From positions 1 through 34,230 of the forward strand of contig JAZOUV010000024.1 in assembly GCA_045658315.1 (NCBI GenBank): a stretch of DNA of 34,230 nucleotides. Reading direction: 5' to 3'. Made by a program: the position numbers and the translations under genes. The stretch's first letter is position 1. Each line of letters starts with the position of its first letter. The notes below the pieces were generated by a model that was not told the DNA's origin, ran no database searches, and saw only the letters and a list, made by a program, of their open reading frames with translations. Below, piece after piece: positions 22,848 to 31,578 of the stretch. This DNA comes from RGIG1995 sp045658315. GTDB taxonomy: Bacteria; Bacillota; Clostridia; Oscillospirales; CAG-272.

Positions 22848-24182
22848 ATGTCAAAACCGGTTGTTGCCATAGTTGGCAGACCAAATGTTGGAAAAAGTAC
22901 TCTGTTCAACAAACTGGCAGGAGAAAGAATTTCCATAGTTGAAGATACCCCCGGCGTTACCCGTGACAGAATATATCACGAAATAGAATGGGCAGGCAGA
23001 ACGCTTATGCTCATTGACACCGGAGGCATCGAGCCTAAAACAGATGATCTTATTTTGAAATATATGCGTCTCCAAGCAGAGATCGCAATAGAGACTGCCG
23101 ATGTTATAATTTTTATGACAGATGTCAGAACGGGACTTACCGCTGATGACAGAGATATCGCAAGAATGCTTCTCAAAAGCAATAAGCCCGTTGTTCTCTG
23201 CGTCAACAAGGTCGATAAGGTTGGTGACCTTCCCTATGAATTCTATGAATTTTACGAGCTTGGCTTTATAGGCGACCCTATCCCTGTTTCTTCTATTCAC
23301 GGAACGGGTTCGGGAGACCTTCTCGACAAGGTGTTGGAATATATTCCTTCCGAAAACGAAGAAGACGAAGATGAGGACGATGCTGTCAGCGTTGCGGTCA
23401 TAGGAAAACCAAATGCAGGAAAAAGCTCTATTATAAATAAGATACTGGGCGAAGAAAGACTTATCGTTTCCAATATTCCCGGCACTACCAGAGATGCAAT
23501 TAATACACACGTTGAAAACAGCCACGGAAAATATATTTTTGTTGATACCGCAGGCATAAGAAGAAAGGCCAGAGTTGATGACAGAATTGAAAAATATTCG
23601 GTTTTGCGTTCTAAAATGGCTGTTGAAAATGCAGATGTATGCGTACTTATGATAGATGCGTCGGAGGGGATAACCGAACAAGACGAGCATATCGCCGGTC
23701 TTGCTCACGAAGCAGGCAAACCCTCTATAATTGTTGTAAACAAGTGGGACCTTATTGAAAAAGACAATAAGACGGTTAATGAATTTACTCAAAAGATTCA
23801 AACAGCACTTGCATATATGCCCTATGCTCCCATTCTGTTTATTTCCGCAAAAACGGGTCAGCGTATTGATAAACTCTTTGAGTTTATCAATTATGTTCAC
23901 GAACAATCTGTATTGCGTATCTCAACGGGTATGTTAAACGATGTACTCAATGATGCGGTCACAAAAGTTCAGCCCCCCTCGGACAAAGGCAGACGCTTAA
24001 AAATATATTATATGACTCAGGTTGGAATCGTTCCCCCTACGTTTGTCATCTTCTGTAACGATGCAGAGCTCTTCCACTTCTCTTACCAAAGATACATCGA
24101 AAATCGAATCAGAGAAGTATTCGGGTTTAAGGGAACTCCCATTAAACTCATAATCCGTCAGAAAGGAGATAACAACGACTAA
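22848..24182 (+). CDS. der: Ribosome biogenesis GTPase Der (EngA)
   Basis: A 444-residue double GTPase needed for assembly of the 50S subunit. Domain 1 opens with V-A-I-V-G-R-P-N-V-G-K-S-T-L-F-N-K-L (G1), followed by D-T-P-G-V-T-R-D (G2), D-T-G-G (G3) and N-K-V-D (G4). A short acidic linker (E-N-E-E-D-E-D-E-D-D) leads to domain 2 with V-A-V-I-G-K-P-N-A-G-K-S-S, G-T-T-R-D, D-T-A-G-I and N-K-W-D. The C-terminal KH-like domain ends G-T-P-I-K-L-I-I-R-Q-K. AAGGAGA precedes the ATG. plsY follows two bases after the stop, so the two are translationally coupled. Confidence 0.97.
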   Translation: MSKPVVAIVGRPNVGKSTLFNKLAGERISIVEDTPGVTRDRIYHEIEWAGRTLMLIDTGGIEPKTDDLILKYMRLQAEIAIETADVIIFMTDVRTGLTADDRDIARMLLKSNKPVVLCVNKVDKVGDLPYEFYEFYELGFIGDPIPVSSIHGTGSGDLLDKVLEYIPSENEEDEDEDDAVSVAVIGKPNAGKSSIINKILGEERLIVSNIPGTTRDAINTHVENSHGKYIFVDTAGIRRKARVDDRIEKYSVLRSKMAVENADVCVLMIDASEGITEQDEHIAGLAHEAGKPSIIVVNKWDLIEKDNKTVNEFTQKIQTALAYMPYAPILFISAKTGQRIDKLFEFINYVHEQSVLRISTGMLNDVLNDAVTKVQPPSDKGRRLKIYYMTQVGIVPPTFVIFCNDAELFHFSYQRYIENRIREVFGFKGTPIKLIIRQKGDNND

Positions 24183-24184
24183 GT

Positions 24185-24898
24185 ATGAAAATTATGAAAG
24201 AAATATTTCAAATTGGTATTGTAAACAAACTGTTCGGTACGCAATACGTTTCAGACGAAACGGGAGGTGTTTTTTATAACATTCCCTGGCATTACGCAAT
24301 TCCCGCATTTATACTGCTCATTATTATAGGTTACTTGTTCGGTAGCTTTAATTTTGCCACCTTTATTTCAAAAAGAAAGTACAAGGACGATGTTCGCGAA
24401 CACGGCAGCGGTAATGCAGGTATGACAAATATGATGAGAACTTATGGCACAAAAGCCGCTGTTCTTACACTGCTCGGTGATATCTTAAAAGCCGTATTGG
24501 CTTGTCTTTTGGGTTATTTCGTTATAGGCAAAGCCGGAGCATATGTTGCAGGTATTGGTGCAATAATCGGACACACTTGGCCTCTTTATTATAACTTTAA
24601 AGGCGGAAAAGGTGTTGCAACCGCTCTTGCAATGATTCTTTGCACCAATCCTTTGGTTGCTTTGATCCTTCTTGCACTGTTCGTAGCTATAGTTGCCGCG
24701 ACAAAATTTATTTCCCTCGGTGCTATCATGTGTTCGCTTATTTACCCGATAATACTCACAAAATTCGGTACACTTAATATAGTTGAACTTATTTGTTGTT
24801 TCACATTAGTTATCTTGCTCGTGTTTAATCACCGTTCAAACATAAAAAGACTGCTCAACAACGAGGAAAATAAATTCTCATTCAAAAAAAGCAAATAG
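24185..24898 (+). CDS. plsY: Acyl-phosphate:glycerol-3-phosphate acyltransferase PlsY
   Basis: A 237-residue membrane enzyme that moves the acyl group from acyl-phosphate to glycerol 3-phosphate, the first step of phospholipid synthesis. The three family motifs are present: G-Y-L-F-G-S-F-N-F-A, then R-E-H-G-S-G-N-A-G-M-T-N (usually G-A-T-N), and F-K-G-G-K-G-V-A-T-A. Five or so spans are visible. About 35 extra N-terminal residues precede the first span, making it longer than the typical 190-210; a later start is possible but an A/G-rich ribosome site within the end of der favours 24185. gpsA, often the next gene in Clostridia, is absent; the repeat element follows instead. Confidence 0.93.
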   Translation: MKIMKEIFQIGIVNKLFGTQYVSDETGGVFYNIPWHYAIPAFILLIIIGYLFGSFNFATFISKRKYKDDVREHGSGNAGMTNMMRTYGTKAAVLTLLGDILKAVLACLLGYFVIGKAGAYVAGIGAIIGHTWPLYYNFKGGKGVATALAMILCTNPLVALILLALFVAIVAATKFISLGAIMCSLIYPIILTKFGTLNIVELICCFTLVILLVFNHRSNIKRLLNNEENKFSFKKSK

Positions 24899-25270
24899 AA
24901 AACTGCCTTTAGGGAGACACTTCGTAAAGAAGTTTCTCCCTACTTTTTTATATTAAAATTAACACTTTCAGTTTGAAAGTGTCATAGTGGGTTACATACT
25001 TTGAGAAAGGTAAATACTTGCCGAAAATAACTATTCTTTTTCGGTGTGTAAAAGTGATATTCCGACTTTGTCGGAGTGATATTATTGACTTGTGGCAATA
25101 GTGTTATTGAAACCTTTCGGTTTCAGTGTTATTTTATTCGCCCAAAACTGCCGAAGGCAATACCACTCGGCGTTAGCCGAATATCACTGCAAAGCAATAG
25201 AACTCGCCGCAAGGCGAATAAAACTGCGCGACTTCCTTATGAGATGTCTCGCTACAGGCAGTTTTTTTAT
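24899..25270. repeat. MITE-like hairpin-array element with 25-bp inverted ends
   Basis: The 460 bases after plsY hold no gene. They are bounded by imperfect terminal inverted repeats, 24899-24923 (starts AAAACTGCCT) and 25241-25265 (ends AGGCAGTTTT), matching at 21 of 25 positions. Inside lie four direct nonamers (AGTGATATT at 25053 and 25075; AGTGTTATT at 25100 and 25125) and, after a centre near 25146, four in reverse orientation (AATACCACT 25159, AATATCACT 25180, AATAGAACT 25196, AATAAAACT 25217). Short hairpins fill the gaps, for example CCGAC-TTT-GTCGG (25062-25074), GAAACC-TTTC-GGTTTC (25109-25124), CGGC-GTTA-GCCG (25168-25179) and CGCC-GCAA-GGCG (25205-25216). AAAACTGCC recurs at the centre (25144-25152). 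No clear target duplication is seen. Confidence 0.65.
24911..24949 (+). terminator. Terminator of der-plsY, inside the left end of the repeat element
   Basis: AGGGAGA-C-ACTTC (24911-24923) pairs with GAAGT-T-TCTCCCT (24929-24941) around GTAAA, followed by ACTTTTTTA. Confidence 0.8.
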
Positions 25271-25359
25271 ATAAACACATTACAATCTAACATAAATTTT
25301 ATCCGTAACACATATTGGTTTTAATAAAGTTTTTATTTTTTACCGATTGGAAAAATGTT

Positions 25360-26418
25360 ATGGATTTTTTGGAATTTGGATATTTTTTAAATAAAGCTCA
25401 ATCTACCCCTTTTTTGCTTCTCACATTTTTGCTGACGCTTGGAGTAGTATTTGTGAATGGGTGGACAGACGCGCCAAACGCGATTGCAACCTGTGTATCC
25501 ACAAGAGCCTTGACTCCTCGAAAAGCTGTATTGATGTCAGCTTTTTTTAATTTTTTGGGCGTTCTTATTATGACTTTACTAAATTCCACCGTTGCAATGA
25601 CAGTCAAAAATATAGTAAATTTTAAAGGCAATACCCTCCTCGCATTAACTGCCTTCTGTGCTTCTATGACCGCAATAATAATTTGGGCTCTCGCCGCCTG
25701 GTTCTTTGGTATTCCCACTAGTGAAAGCCATGCACTTATAGCAGGACTTTCGGGTGCCGCTATAGCTTTAAATAACAGCTTTGACGGTATTAATTTAAAA
25801 GAATGGCTGATAGTAATTTTCGGCTTATTTTTGTCAACGTTTTTAGGTTTTCTCATGGGGTTTCTTTTCACAAAGCTTACCGAATTTATCTGCAAGAATA
25901 TCGAGCGAAAAAAAACATTATTATTTTTTAAAAACGCACAAATATGCGGCGGTGCCGCAATGTCGTTTATGCACGGAGCACAAGACGGTCAAAAGTTTTT
26001 GGGCGTTATGATTCTCGGCATTTTCCTTTCTGAAGGCTATGATTCCGCAACAGACGTTACTCCTCCCATTTGGTTGATGTTGCTCGTTTCAGCCGTAATG
26101 GCAATCGGAACATCGGTCGGCGGATACAAAATCATAAAAGCTGTCGGACTGAATATGGTTAAACTCGAAAACTACCAAGGCTTTGCCGCGGATATGGCGG
26201 CAGCTTCTTGTCTTCTGATATCTTCAATATTCGGTTTGCCCGTCAGCACTACTCACACCAAAACAACTGCAATTATAGGGGTAGGTACAGCAAAAAGACT
26301 CTCTTCCGTTAATTTCGCAGTTGTAAAAGAAATGCTTTTAACGTGGATTTTTACTTTTCCCGGCTGCAGCATCGTCGGTTATGCTATGGCAAAATTATTT
26401 ATACATATTTTTACTTAA
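25360..26418 (+). CDS. Inorganic phosphate transporter, Pit family
   Basis: About 352 residues from ATG 25360; the ribosome site is weak (TTGGA), and a TTG at 25315 is the alternative. The protein has about ten hydrophobic spans and both Pit signature repeats: V-N-G-W-T-D-A-P-N-A-I-A-T-C-V-S-T-R-A-L (usually G-x-N-D-x-A-N) in the N-half and G-L-P-V-S-T-T-H-T-K-T-T-A-I-I-G-V-G near the end. The motif I-P-T-S-E-S-H-A-L-I-A-G-L-S-G-A also fits. Such carriers import metal-phosphate with H+ or Na+. No phoU-like gene is beside it, unlike many Pit loci. The promoter may lie in the repeat element upstream. Confidence 0.9.
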   Translation: MDFLEFGYFLNKAQSTPFLLLTFLLTLGVVFVNGWTDAPNAIATCVSTRALTPRKAVLMSAFFNFLGVLIMTLLNSTVAMTVKNIVNFKGNTLLALTAFCASMTAIIIWALAAWFFGIPTSESHALIAGLSGAAIALNNSFDGINLKEWLIVIFGLFLSTFLGFLMGFLFTKLTEFICKNIERKKTLLFFKNAQICGGAAMSFMHGAQDGQKFLGVMILGIFLSEGYDSATDVTPPIWLMLLVSAVMAIGTSVGGYKIIKAVGLNMVKLENYQGFAADMAAASCLLISSIFGLPVSTTHTKTTAIIGVGTAKRLSSVNFAVVKEMLLTWIFTFPGCSIVGYAMAKLFIHIFT

Positions 26419-26480
26419 ACATATATTCCCGATTTTTTAATACCGTATTTCTCATAAACTTTTTCATAAACTTGTCTCTC

Positions 26481-26509
26481 TTGACAAAAATCACAAAAAG
26501 AGGTATTCT
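26481..26509 (+). promoter_or_regulatory. Probable promoter of ktrB
   Basis: A perfect TTGACA (26481-26486) with 17 bp to TATTCT (26504-26509). A better TATAAT (26513-26518) is too far from it. Confidence 0.5.
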
Positions 26510-26545
26510 ATATATAATAGTATACTCTTATTATTGAGGTTTTTA

Positions 26546-27832
26546 ATGAAAAAGTTTATGAATCCCGGACGCATTATTGCTTTTGGATTTTTATCTATTA
26601 TTTTAATAGGCACACTGCTTTTTTTGCTTCCTGTATCGCAAAAAAATCCCGGAAGTGTCAAATTGATTGATGCTCTGTTTACATCAACAAGTGCTGTATG
26701 CGTTACAGGCTTATCTACATTTGATGCGGGCAGTGTATTTACCCCCTTCGGTCAAGCCGTTCTGATGCTTTTGATTCAACTTGGCGGCTTGGGCTTCGTC
26801 AGCATAAGCGTTGGTATAGTTATGATGACAGGTCATAAGGTTTTCTTAAAACAACAAACTCTTGTAAAAGAAGCTCTGAACTACGGTTCTTTGGGCGGTA
26901 TATTCACTCTTTTGAAATCAGTGCTTTTTACAACACTTATTATTGAAGGTATGGGAACATTGCTGCTGTTACCTATGTTTTTAATAAATTATCAACCGTT
27001 AAAAGCACTTTGGCTCAGCCTTTTTCACTCTGTATCTTCATTTAACAATGCAGGTTTTGATATTTTAGGAAAAGGAAACAGTCTTTTTACTTATAGAAAT
27101 AATTTCTATTTTCTCTTGATTACCTCCCTGCTTATCATTTTGGGCGGTATAGGATTTTTGGTTATAAGAGAAGTTACTTTTAAACACAAATTTAAAAAAT
27201 TTTCTCTTCACACCAAGGTCGTTCTTACAGTAACCTTTTTACTATTGCTCGGCGGAACATTAATTTTTAAATTTTTTGAGGGATATGATTGGTTAAGTGC
27301 TTTCTTTATGAGCACATCTACCAGAACCGCAGGCTTTTCAACGGTGGACCTCGGTAATATATCAAATACAGGATTGATTTTTTACTCGATTCTAATGTTT
27401 ATCGGTGCTTCGCCCACATCAACCGGCGGAGGCATTAAAACTACAACCTTCTTAGTAGTTTTTATGGCACTTTATTCATATATATCCGAAAATAAAACCT
27501 CCCTATTTAAAAGGACCTTGCCAAAAGACCTATTGCATAAAGCCTTCGTTATTTTTTCAATCGGAATAGGCACTGTGTTATCTTCGCTGACCCTGCTTTG
27601 TATAACTAACCCCGCAATTCCTTTGAATGACCTTATATTTGAAACTATATCTGCTTTCGCAACGGTCGGTCTGTCAACCGGTATTACGCCACTCCTCTCA
27701 GTTGCAGGTAAATTGATAGTTACAGTTACTATGTTTATAGGCAGAGTTGGACCTCTGACTATCGTTTCGCTTTGGATATTAAAAAAATCTTCTGGCGTTT
27801 CATACGCCGAAGAAAGTCTGACTCTCGGTTAA
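26546..27832 (+). CDS. ktrB: Potassium uptake protein, KtrB/TrkH family
   Basis: About 428 residues from ATG 26546, six bases after TGAGG. It is the membrane pore of a Ktr/Trk potassium system, with four pore-loop repeats. The loops are seen as S-T-S-A-V-C-V-T-G-L (loop 1), S-V-S-S-F-N-N-A-G-F (loop 2), M-S-T-S-T-R-T-A-G-F-S-T (loop 3) and I-S-A-F-A-T-V-G-L-S-T-G (loop 4), each with the filter glycine. The short N-terminus and length match KtrB more than the longer TrkH. The RCK regulator gene follows 21 bases after the stop. Clostridia often control such genes with c-di-AMP, but no ydaO-type leader is present here. Confidence 0.93.
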   Translation: MKKFMNPGRIIAFGFLSIILIGTLLFLLPVSQKNPGSVKLIDALFTSTSAVCVTGLSTFDAGSVFTPFGQAVLMLLIQLGGLGFVSISVGIVMMTGHKVFLKQQTLVKEALNYGSLGGIFTLLKSVLFTTLIIEGMGTLLLLPMFLINYQPLKALWLSLFHSVSSFNNAGFDILGKGNSLFTYRNNFYFLLITSLLIILGGIGFLVIREVTFKHKFKKFSLHTKVVLTVTFLLLLGGTLIFKFFEGYDWLSAFFMSTSTRTAGFSTVDLGNISNTGLIFYSILMFIGASPTSTGGGIKTTTFLVVFMALYSYISENKTSLFKRTLPKDLLHKAFVIFSIGIGTVLSSLTLLCITNPAIPLNDLIFETISAFATVGLSTGITPLLSVAGKLIVTVTMFIGRVGPLTIVSLWILKKSSGVSYAEESLTLG

Positions 27833-27853
27833 ATAAGAAAGGTATATTTAAAA

Positions 27854-28531
27854 ATGAGAAAAAGAGTAAAAAGAAAACCCGAAGAAATTTACGGAATAGT
27901 AGGACTTGGCAGATTTGGTTTTAATCTCGCAAAAAATCTTTCCGAAATGGGAAAAGAAATACTTGTTATTGATAATGACCAGAAAAAAATTAAAGAAATT
28001 ACGGAATATACCGATAATGCATTTTTGGTAGAGGAATTAAACAAAGATACGCTGATCGAAACAGGTATCCAAAATTGTGACACCGTTATCGTGGGAATCG
28101 GAGAAACTATAGATACAGGTATTCTTGCAACCTTGAACATTATTCAACTCGGTGTAAAAAAGGTTATCGCAAAAGCAATTACACCCGAACAAGGCTGTGT
28201 TCTTGAAACACTTGGAGCTGAAGTCGTCTATCCCGAAAAAGAAATGGCTATTAGACTTGCAAAAAGGCTTGTATCTCCAAAAACTATGGAATACATTTCT
28301 CTAAGCGAAGAAATTGATATAACCGAAATACTGCTCTCTGAAAAGGTGAACAACATCACAGTAGCAGGACTGAATATCAGAAAAGAGTTTGGACTTAATA
28401 TTATCGCTGTTAAACACAACGATAATATTATTACCGAGATTACCCCCGATACCGTTTTATACACCAACGACAATATTGTAGTTATAGGTAAAAGGGTTAA
28501 TATTGAAAAGTTTGAACTCTTCTTAAGCTGA
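27854..28531 (+). CDS. ktrA: Potassium uptake regulatory subunit, KtrA/TrkA family
   Basis: A 225-residue cytoplasmic RCK protein that gates the KtrB pore in response to nucleotides. It has an N-terminal Rossmann domain, Y-G-I-V-G-L-G-R-F-G-F-N-L-A (about 13-26), with L-V-I-D-N-D at the end of strand 2. About residue 145 on lies the RCK_C part, a known c-di-AMP site in this family, ending V-L-Y-T-N-D-N-I-V-V-I-G. The first ten residues are unusually basic (MRKRVKRKPEE). It completes the Ktr pair with the gene just upstream. Confidence 0.93.
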   Translation: MRKRVKRKPEEIYGIVGLGRFGFNLAKNLSEMGKEILVIDNDQKKIKEITEYTDNAFLVEELNKDTLIETGIQNCDTVIVGIGETIDTGILATLNIIQLGVKKVIAKAITPEQGCVLETLGAEVVYPEKEMAIRLAKRLVSPKTMEYISLSEEIDITEILLSEKVNNITVAGLNIRKEFGLNIIAVKHNDNIITEITPDTVLYTNDNIVVIGKRVNIEKFELFLS

Positions 28532-28558
28532 TTTATCTTGAGAAAGGACGTAGATATT

Positions 28559-30067
28559 ATGGCTTTGAATAAAAATAAAACTGTTACAAAGATTCTATTG
28601 GCAGCATTGGTAGTCATTGTTTTATCGGTAGGCTGTGTTTGTTTTTCTTCTGCAGCAGTAATTGATGATGCTACTATAACAGATGTTACGCTTACCCCAA
28701 ATTACAACAACCTCAAGGACAATATGCCAAGCAGTTATTCTTCGCTGAATAAAATTTCATTTTCAAGCAACGAGCCGATTGATTCGATATATATTATTTT
28801 TTGGGATAAGGCTCCGAGCTTTACACTTTCTTGCGGCGATAAGAGTTACGAAATAGAAAACAGTTTTCTTCACGCGTTTGTAAAAATTCCGGAAGAAATT
28901 TCCGATTGCAAAGAAGTAACAGTTACTTTTAAAGAAAAGGCAAACGTTTCAGATGTTTTTGCTTTCACAGATGCTGAACTGCCCAATTGGGTGCAGGTGT
29001 GGCAACTGCCATACGATAAGGCAGATATTCTTGTTAACTCTACCCACGCAGATGATGAACAGTTGTTTTTTGCAGGCGTTCTTCCCTACCATGTCGCAAA
29101 AGGATATAGAGTGCAGATAGCTTATTTTACTGACCATACAAACACTCCCGGCAGACGTCATGAGCTTTTGAACGGTTTGTGGACTGTAGGAATTGACCAC
29201 TATCCTGTTATAAGCAGCTTCCCGGATGCACATTCAACTACCTCTGCCGCTGCTCTTAACAATATAAAATGGGCAGGCTTTACAGAAGACGATGTTATTG
29301 CATTCCAGACAGAGTTGTTAAGAAGATTTAAGCCTCAAGTCGTAGTGGGACATGACTTAAACGGTGAATACGGACACGGTCAGCATATTCTAAATGCAGA
29401 AACACTTATAAAAGCTATCGACCTCGCAGGTAATGCCGACAACTATCCCGATTCTGCCGCACAATACGGCATTTGGAATACCCCTAAGCTCTACATACAT
29501 CTCTATAAAGAAAATCAGATTACTCTAAACTGGGATGAGCCATTGGATTATTTTGGCGGGAAGACTGCCTTCCAAATGACACAGGCAGGCTATAAGACAC
29601 ACATTTCACAGCAATATACTTGGTTTACCGATTGGCTCAACGGCGGAGGCACTATTACTAAAGCATCGCAAATTGTAAACTATTCTCCCTGTGTATACGG
29701 ACTTTACCGTACAACAGTAGGACCTGACACACAAAAAAACAGCTTTTTCGAGAACATCATAAGCTACGATGAACAAATCAGATTGGAACAAGAACGTCTC
29801 GAACAGGAAAGGTTGGAACAAGAACGCCTCGAAAAAGAAGAACAGAAAAGACAGGAAGAGGAAAGCAAACGACTTGAAAGCCTAAGACTCGAATCAATTG
29901 AAGAAGAATCAAAAGTTGCGGCACTAAAAAAAGCTGAGCTTGAAAAACAAAAATTACAAGCTCAGGAAACAGAAAAAAGTACAAAAACAAAAGGCTTTAT
30001 TTCAATAATAATCCTTATTTCCGCAATTTCAGTCCTATCTGTTGTGCTTATAAAGAAATACAAATAA
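28559..30067 (+). CDS. Membrane-anchored PIG-L-family deacetylase with coiled-coil tail
   Basis: About 502 residues from ATG 28559, ten bases after AAAGGA. A signal or anchor segment (about 13-33) exports the chain. After a small beta domain comes the PIG-L domain: S-T-H-A-D-D-E-Q (H163, D165, D166, E167; the metal site of the H-P-D-D-E type, here H-A-D-D-E), R-R-H-E-L, and H265-D266 with G-H-G-Q-H (H273, H276). It is a zinc-dependent de-N-acetylase fold that acts on sugars. From about 410 to 475 the chain is a Glu/Arg/Leu coiled coil with E-Q-E-R-L repeats. A final membrane span and K-K-Y-K close it. Two membrane ends imply the enzyme is held outside the cell. Its substrate, perhaps a wall or glycan amino sugar, is unknown. 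Confidence 0.85.
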   Translation: MALNKNKTVTKILLAALVVIVLSVGCVCFSSAAVIDDATITDVTLTPNYNNLKDNMPSSYSSLNKISFSSNEPIDSIYIIFWDKAPSFTLSCGDKSYEIENSFLHAFVKIPEEISDCKEVTVTFKEKANVSDVFAFTDAELPNWVQVWQLPYDKADILVNSTHADDEQLFFAGVLPYHVAKGYRVQIAYFTDHTNTPGRRHELLNGLWTVGIDHYPVISSFPDAHSTTSAAALNNIKWAGFTEDDVIAFQTELLRRFKPQVVVGHDLNGEYGHGQHILNAETLIKAIDLAGNADNYPDSAAQYGIWNTPKLYIHLYKENQITLNWDEPLDYFGGKTAFQMTQAGYKTHISQQYTWFTDWLNGGGTITKASQIVNYSPCVYGLYRTTVGPDTQKNSFFENIISYDEQIRLEQERLEQERLEQERLEKEEQKRQEEESKRLESLRLESIEEESKVAALKKAELEKQKLQAQETEKSTKTKGFISIIILISAISVLSVVLIKKYK

Positions 30068-30075
30068 ACTAATAT

Positions 30076-30108
30076 ACGAGCCGAAAAACACGTCGGCTCG
30101 TTATTTTT
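30076..30108 (+). terminator. Terminator of the PIG-L gene
   Basis: ACGAGCCGA (30076-30084) pairs perfectly with TCGGCTCGT (30093-30101), followed by TATTTTT. Confidence 0.9.
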
Positions 30109-30111
30109 ATC

Positions 30112-30144
30112 AAAAAAAGGTGTATACGTTATGTACACACCTTT
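30112..30144 (-). terminator. Terminator of glyS
   Basis: AAAGGTGT (30116-30123) pairs with ACACCTTT (30137-30144), with an inner GTAC/GTAT-like extension. On the - strand the stem is followed by a T7 run (30118-30112), ending glyS. Confidence 0.85.
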
Positions 30145-30163
30145 CAAAATTATAAAAACCAAA

Positions 30164-31555
30164 TCAGAAAGCAATTTTGTTGCGTATATATTCCTCAAGA
30201 CTGTCAATGGAAATACGAACCTGCTCCATGGTATCACGGTCTCTGACTGTTACGCAACCGTCTTCTTTTGAATCAAAGTCGTAGGTAATACAGAGAGGCG
30301 TACCAATTTCGTCTTGACGGCGATATCTCTTACCGATAGATCCTGTTTCGTCATAATCAACCATAAAGGTCTTAGCCAACTTTTCGTAAACTTCTCCCGC
30401 TTCCTCGGAAAGCTTCTTTGAAAGAGGAAGAACAGCACACTTAAATGGAGCAAGTGCAGGATGAAGTCTAAGTACGTTTCTTACATCGCCTTCTGCTATT
30501 TCTTCTTCATCGTAAGCATCAATAAGGAATGCCAAAACAACACGGTCAGCCCCCAAAGATGGCTCAATACAATAAGGAATATATCTTTCGTTTGTTTCAG
30601 GGTCAAAGTAGCTGAGATCCTTGCCGGAGTGCTCGGAATGAGCCTTAAGGTCAAAGTCTGTACGGTCTGCTATGCCCCAAAGTTCTCCCCAGCCAAACGG
30701 GAACAAAAATTCAAAGTCAGTCGTTGCATTTGAATAGTGAGAAAGCTCTTCGGGCTCATGGTCACGAAGCTTAAGGTTTTCCTTCTTCATACCGAGAGAA
30801 TAAAGGAATTCAGCACAGAAGTTCTTCCAGTAAGCAAACCATTCAAGGTCAGTGCCGGGCTTGCAGAAAAATTCAAGCTCCATCTGTTCAAATTCACGTG
30901 TACGGAAAGTAAAGTTTCCGGGAGTGATTTCATTTCTGAAAGATTTACCGATCTGAGCAATACCGAAAGGAATCTTCTTTCTCGTTGTTCTCTGGACATT
31001 TGCAAAGTTTACAAAAATACCCTGTGCAGTTTCGGGACGCATATAGATCTGAGACTGTGAGTCTTCTGTTACACCCTGAAATGTCTTGAACATCATATTG
31101 AACTTACGAATGGGGGTAAATTCAGACTTGCCGCAGCCTGTGCAGGCAACACCGTTTTCAGCAATGAAGTTTGACATCTCTTCGTTGCTCATAGCTTCGA
31201 CCTTAACGTCTTTGCCATTTTCCTTTGCCCACTCCTCAATAAGCTTGTCTGCTCTGTGTCTCATCTTACAAGACTTACAGTCGATAAGCGGGTCGTTGAA
31301 GTTTACAACATGACCTGATGCAACCCAAACCTCAGGATTCATCAAAATCGCACTGTCAAGACCTACGTTAAGCTTGGATTCCTGAACGAATTTCTTCCAC
31401 CACGCTTTTTTTACATTATTCTTTACTTCAACACCGAGAGGACCGTAATCCCAAGAGTTTGCAAGTCCTCCGTATATTTCTGAACCGCTGAATACAAAAC
31501 CGCGGTTCTTACATAAAGCAACAATTTTTTCCATTGTTTTTTCTGTGTTATTCAT
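30164..31555 (-). CDS. glyS: Glycyl-tRNA synthetase (single-chain, class II)
   Basis: A 463-residue class II synthetase of the alpha2 type, which charges tRNA-Gly; bacteria with the alpha2beta2 form need two genes. It opens I-V-A-L-C-K-N-R-G-F-V-F-S-G-S-E-I-Y-G-G-L-A-N-S-W-D-Y-G-P-L-G. C-x-x-C pairs (C-K-S-C and C-T-G-C) form a zinc-type insert. Then come M-R-P-E-T-A-Q-G-I-F-V-N-F, F-R-N-E-I-T-P-x-x-F-T-F-R-T-R-E-F-E-Q-M-E (motif 2), and G-A-D-R-V-V-L-A-F-L (motif 3). The anticodon-binding domain is at the C-terminus. An AGGAG-type site lies before ATG 31555. No T-box leader is visible in the 23 bases to the LCP-like gene, so the two are probably one operon. Confidence 0.97.
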   Translation of the reverse strand: MNNTEKTMEKIVALCKNRGFVFSGSEIYGGLANSWDYGPLGVEVKNNVKKAWWKKFVQESKLNVGLDSAILMNPEVWVASGHVVNFNDPLIDCKSCKMRHRADKLIEEWAKENGKDVKVEAMSNEEMSNFIAENGVACTGCGKSEFTPIRKFNMMFKTFQGVTEDSQSQIYMRPETAQGIFVNFANVQRTTRKKIPFGIAQIGKSFRNEITPGNFTFRTREFEQMELEFFCKPGTDLEWFAYWKNFCAEFLYSLGMKKENLKLRDHEPEELSHYSNATTDFEFLFPFGWGELWGIADRTDFDLKAHSEHSGKDLSYFDPETNERYIPYCIEPSLGADRVVLAFLIDAYDEEEIAEGDVRNVLRLHPALAPFKCAVLPLSKKLSEEAGEVYEKLAKTFMVDYDETGSIGKRYRRQDEIGTPLCITYDFDSKEDGCVTVRDRDTMEQVRISIDSLEEYIRNKIAF

Positions 31556-31578
31556 GATGATACTCCTATATATTGATA

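Noticed and set aside
22851..23906. Open frame of 351 codons on the - strand inside der
   Set aside because: der has full GTPase motifs on the + strand; the opposite reading is rich in Asn, Phe and Cys and has no start signal.
24899..25270. CRISPR array
   Set aside because: The repeats are only 9 bases, change orientation at the centre, and the stretches between are self-pairing hairpins and not unique spacers; no cas gene is present.
26419..26545. c-di-AMP (ydaO-type) riboswitch before ktrB
   Set aside because: The gap is too short for that fold, and no terminator hairpin precedes the start.
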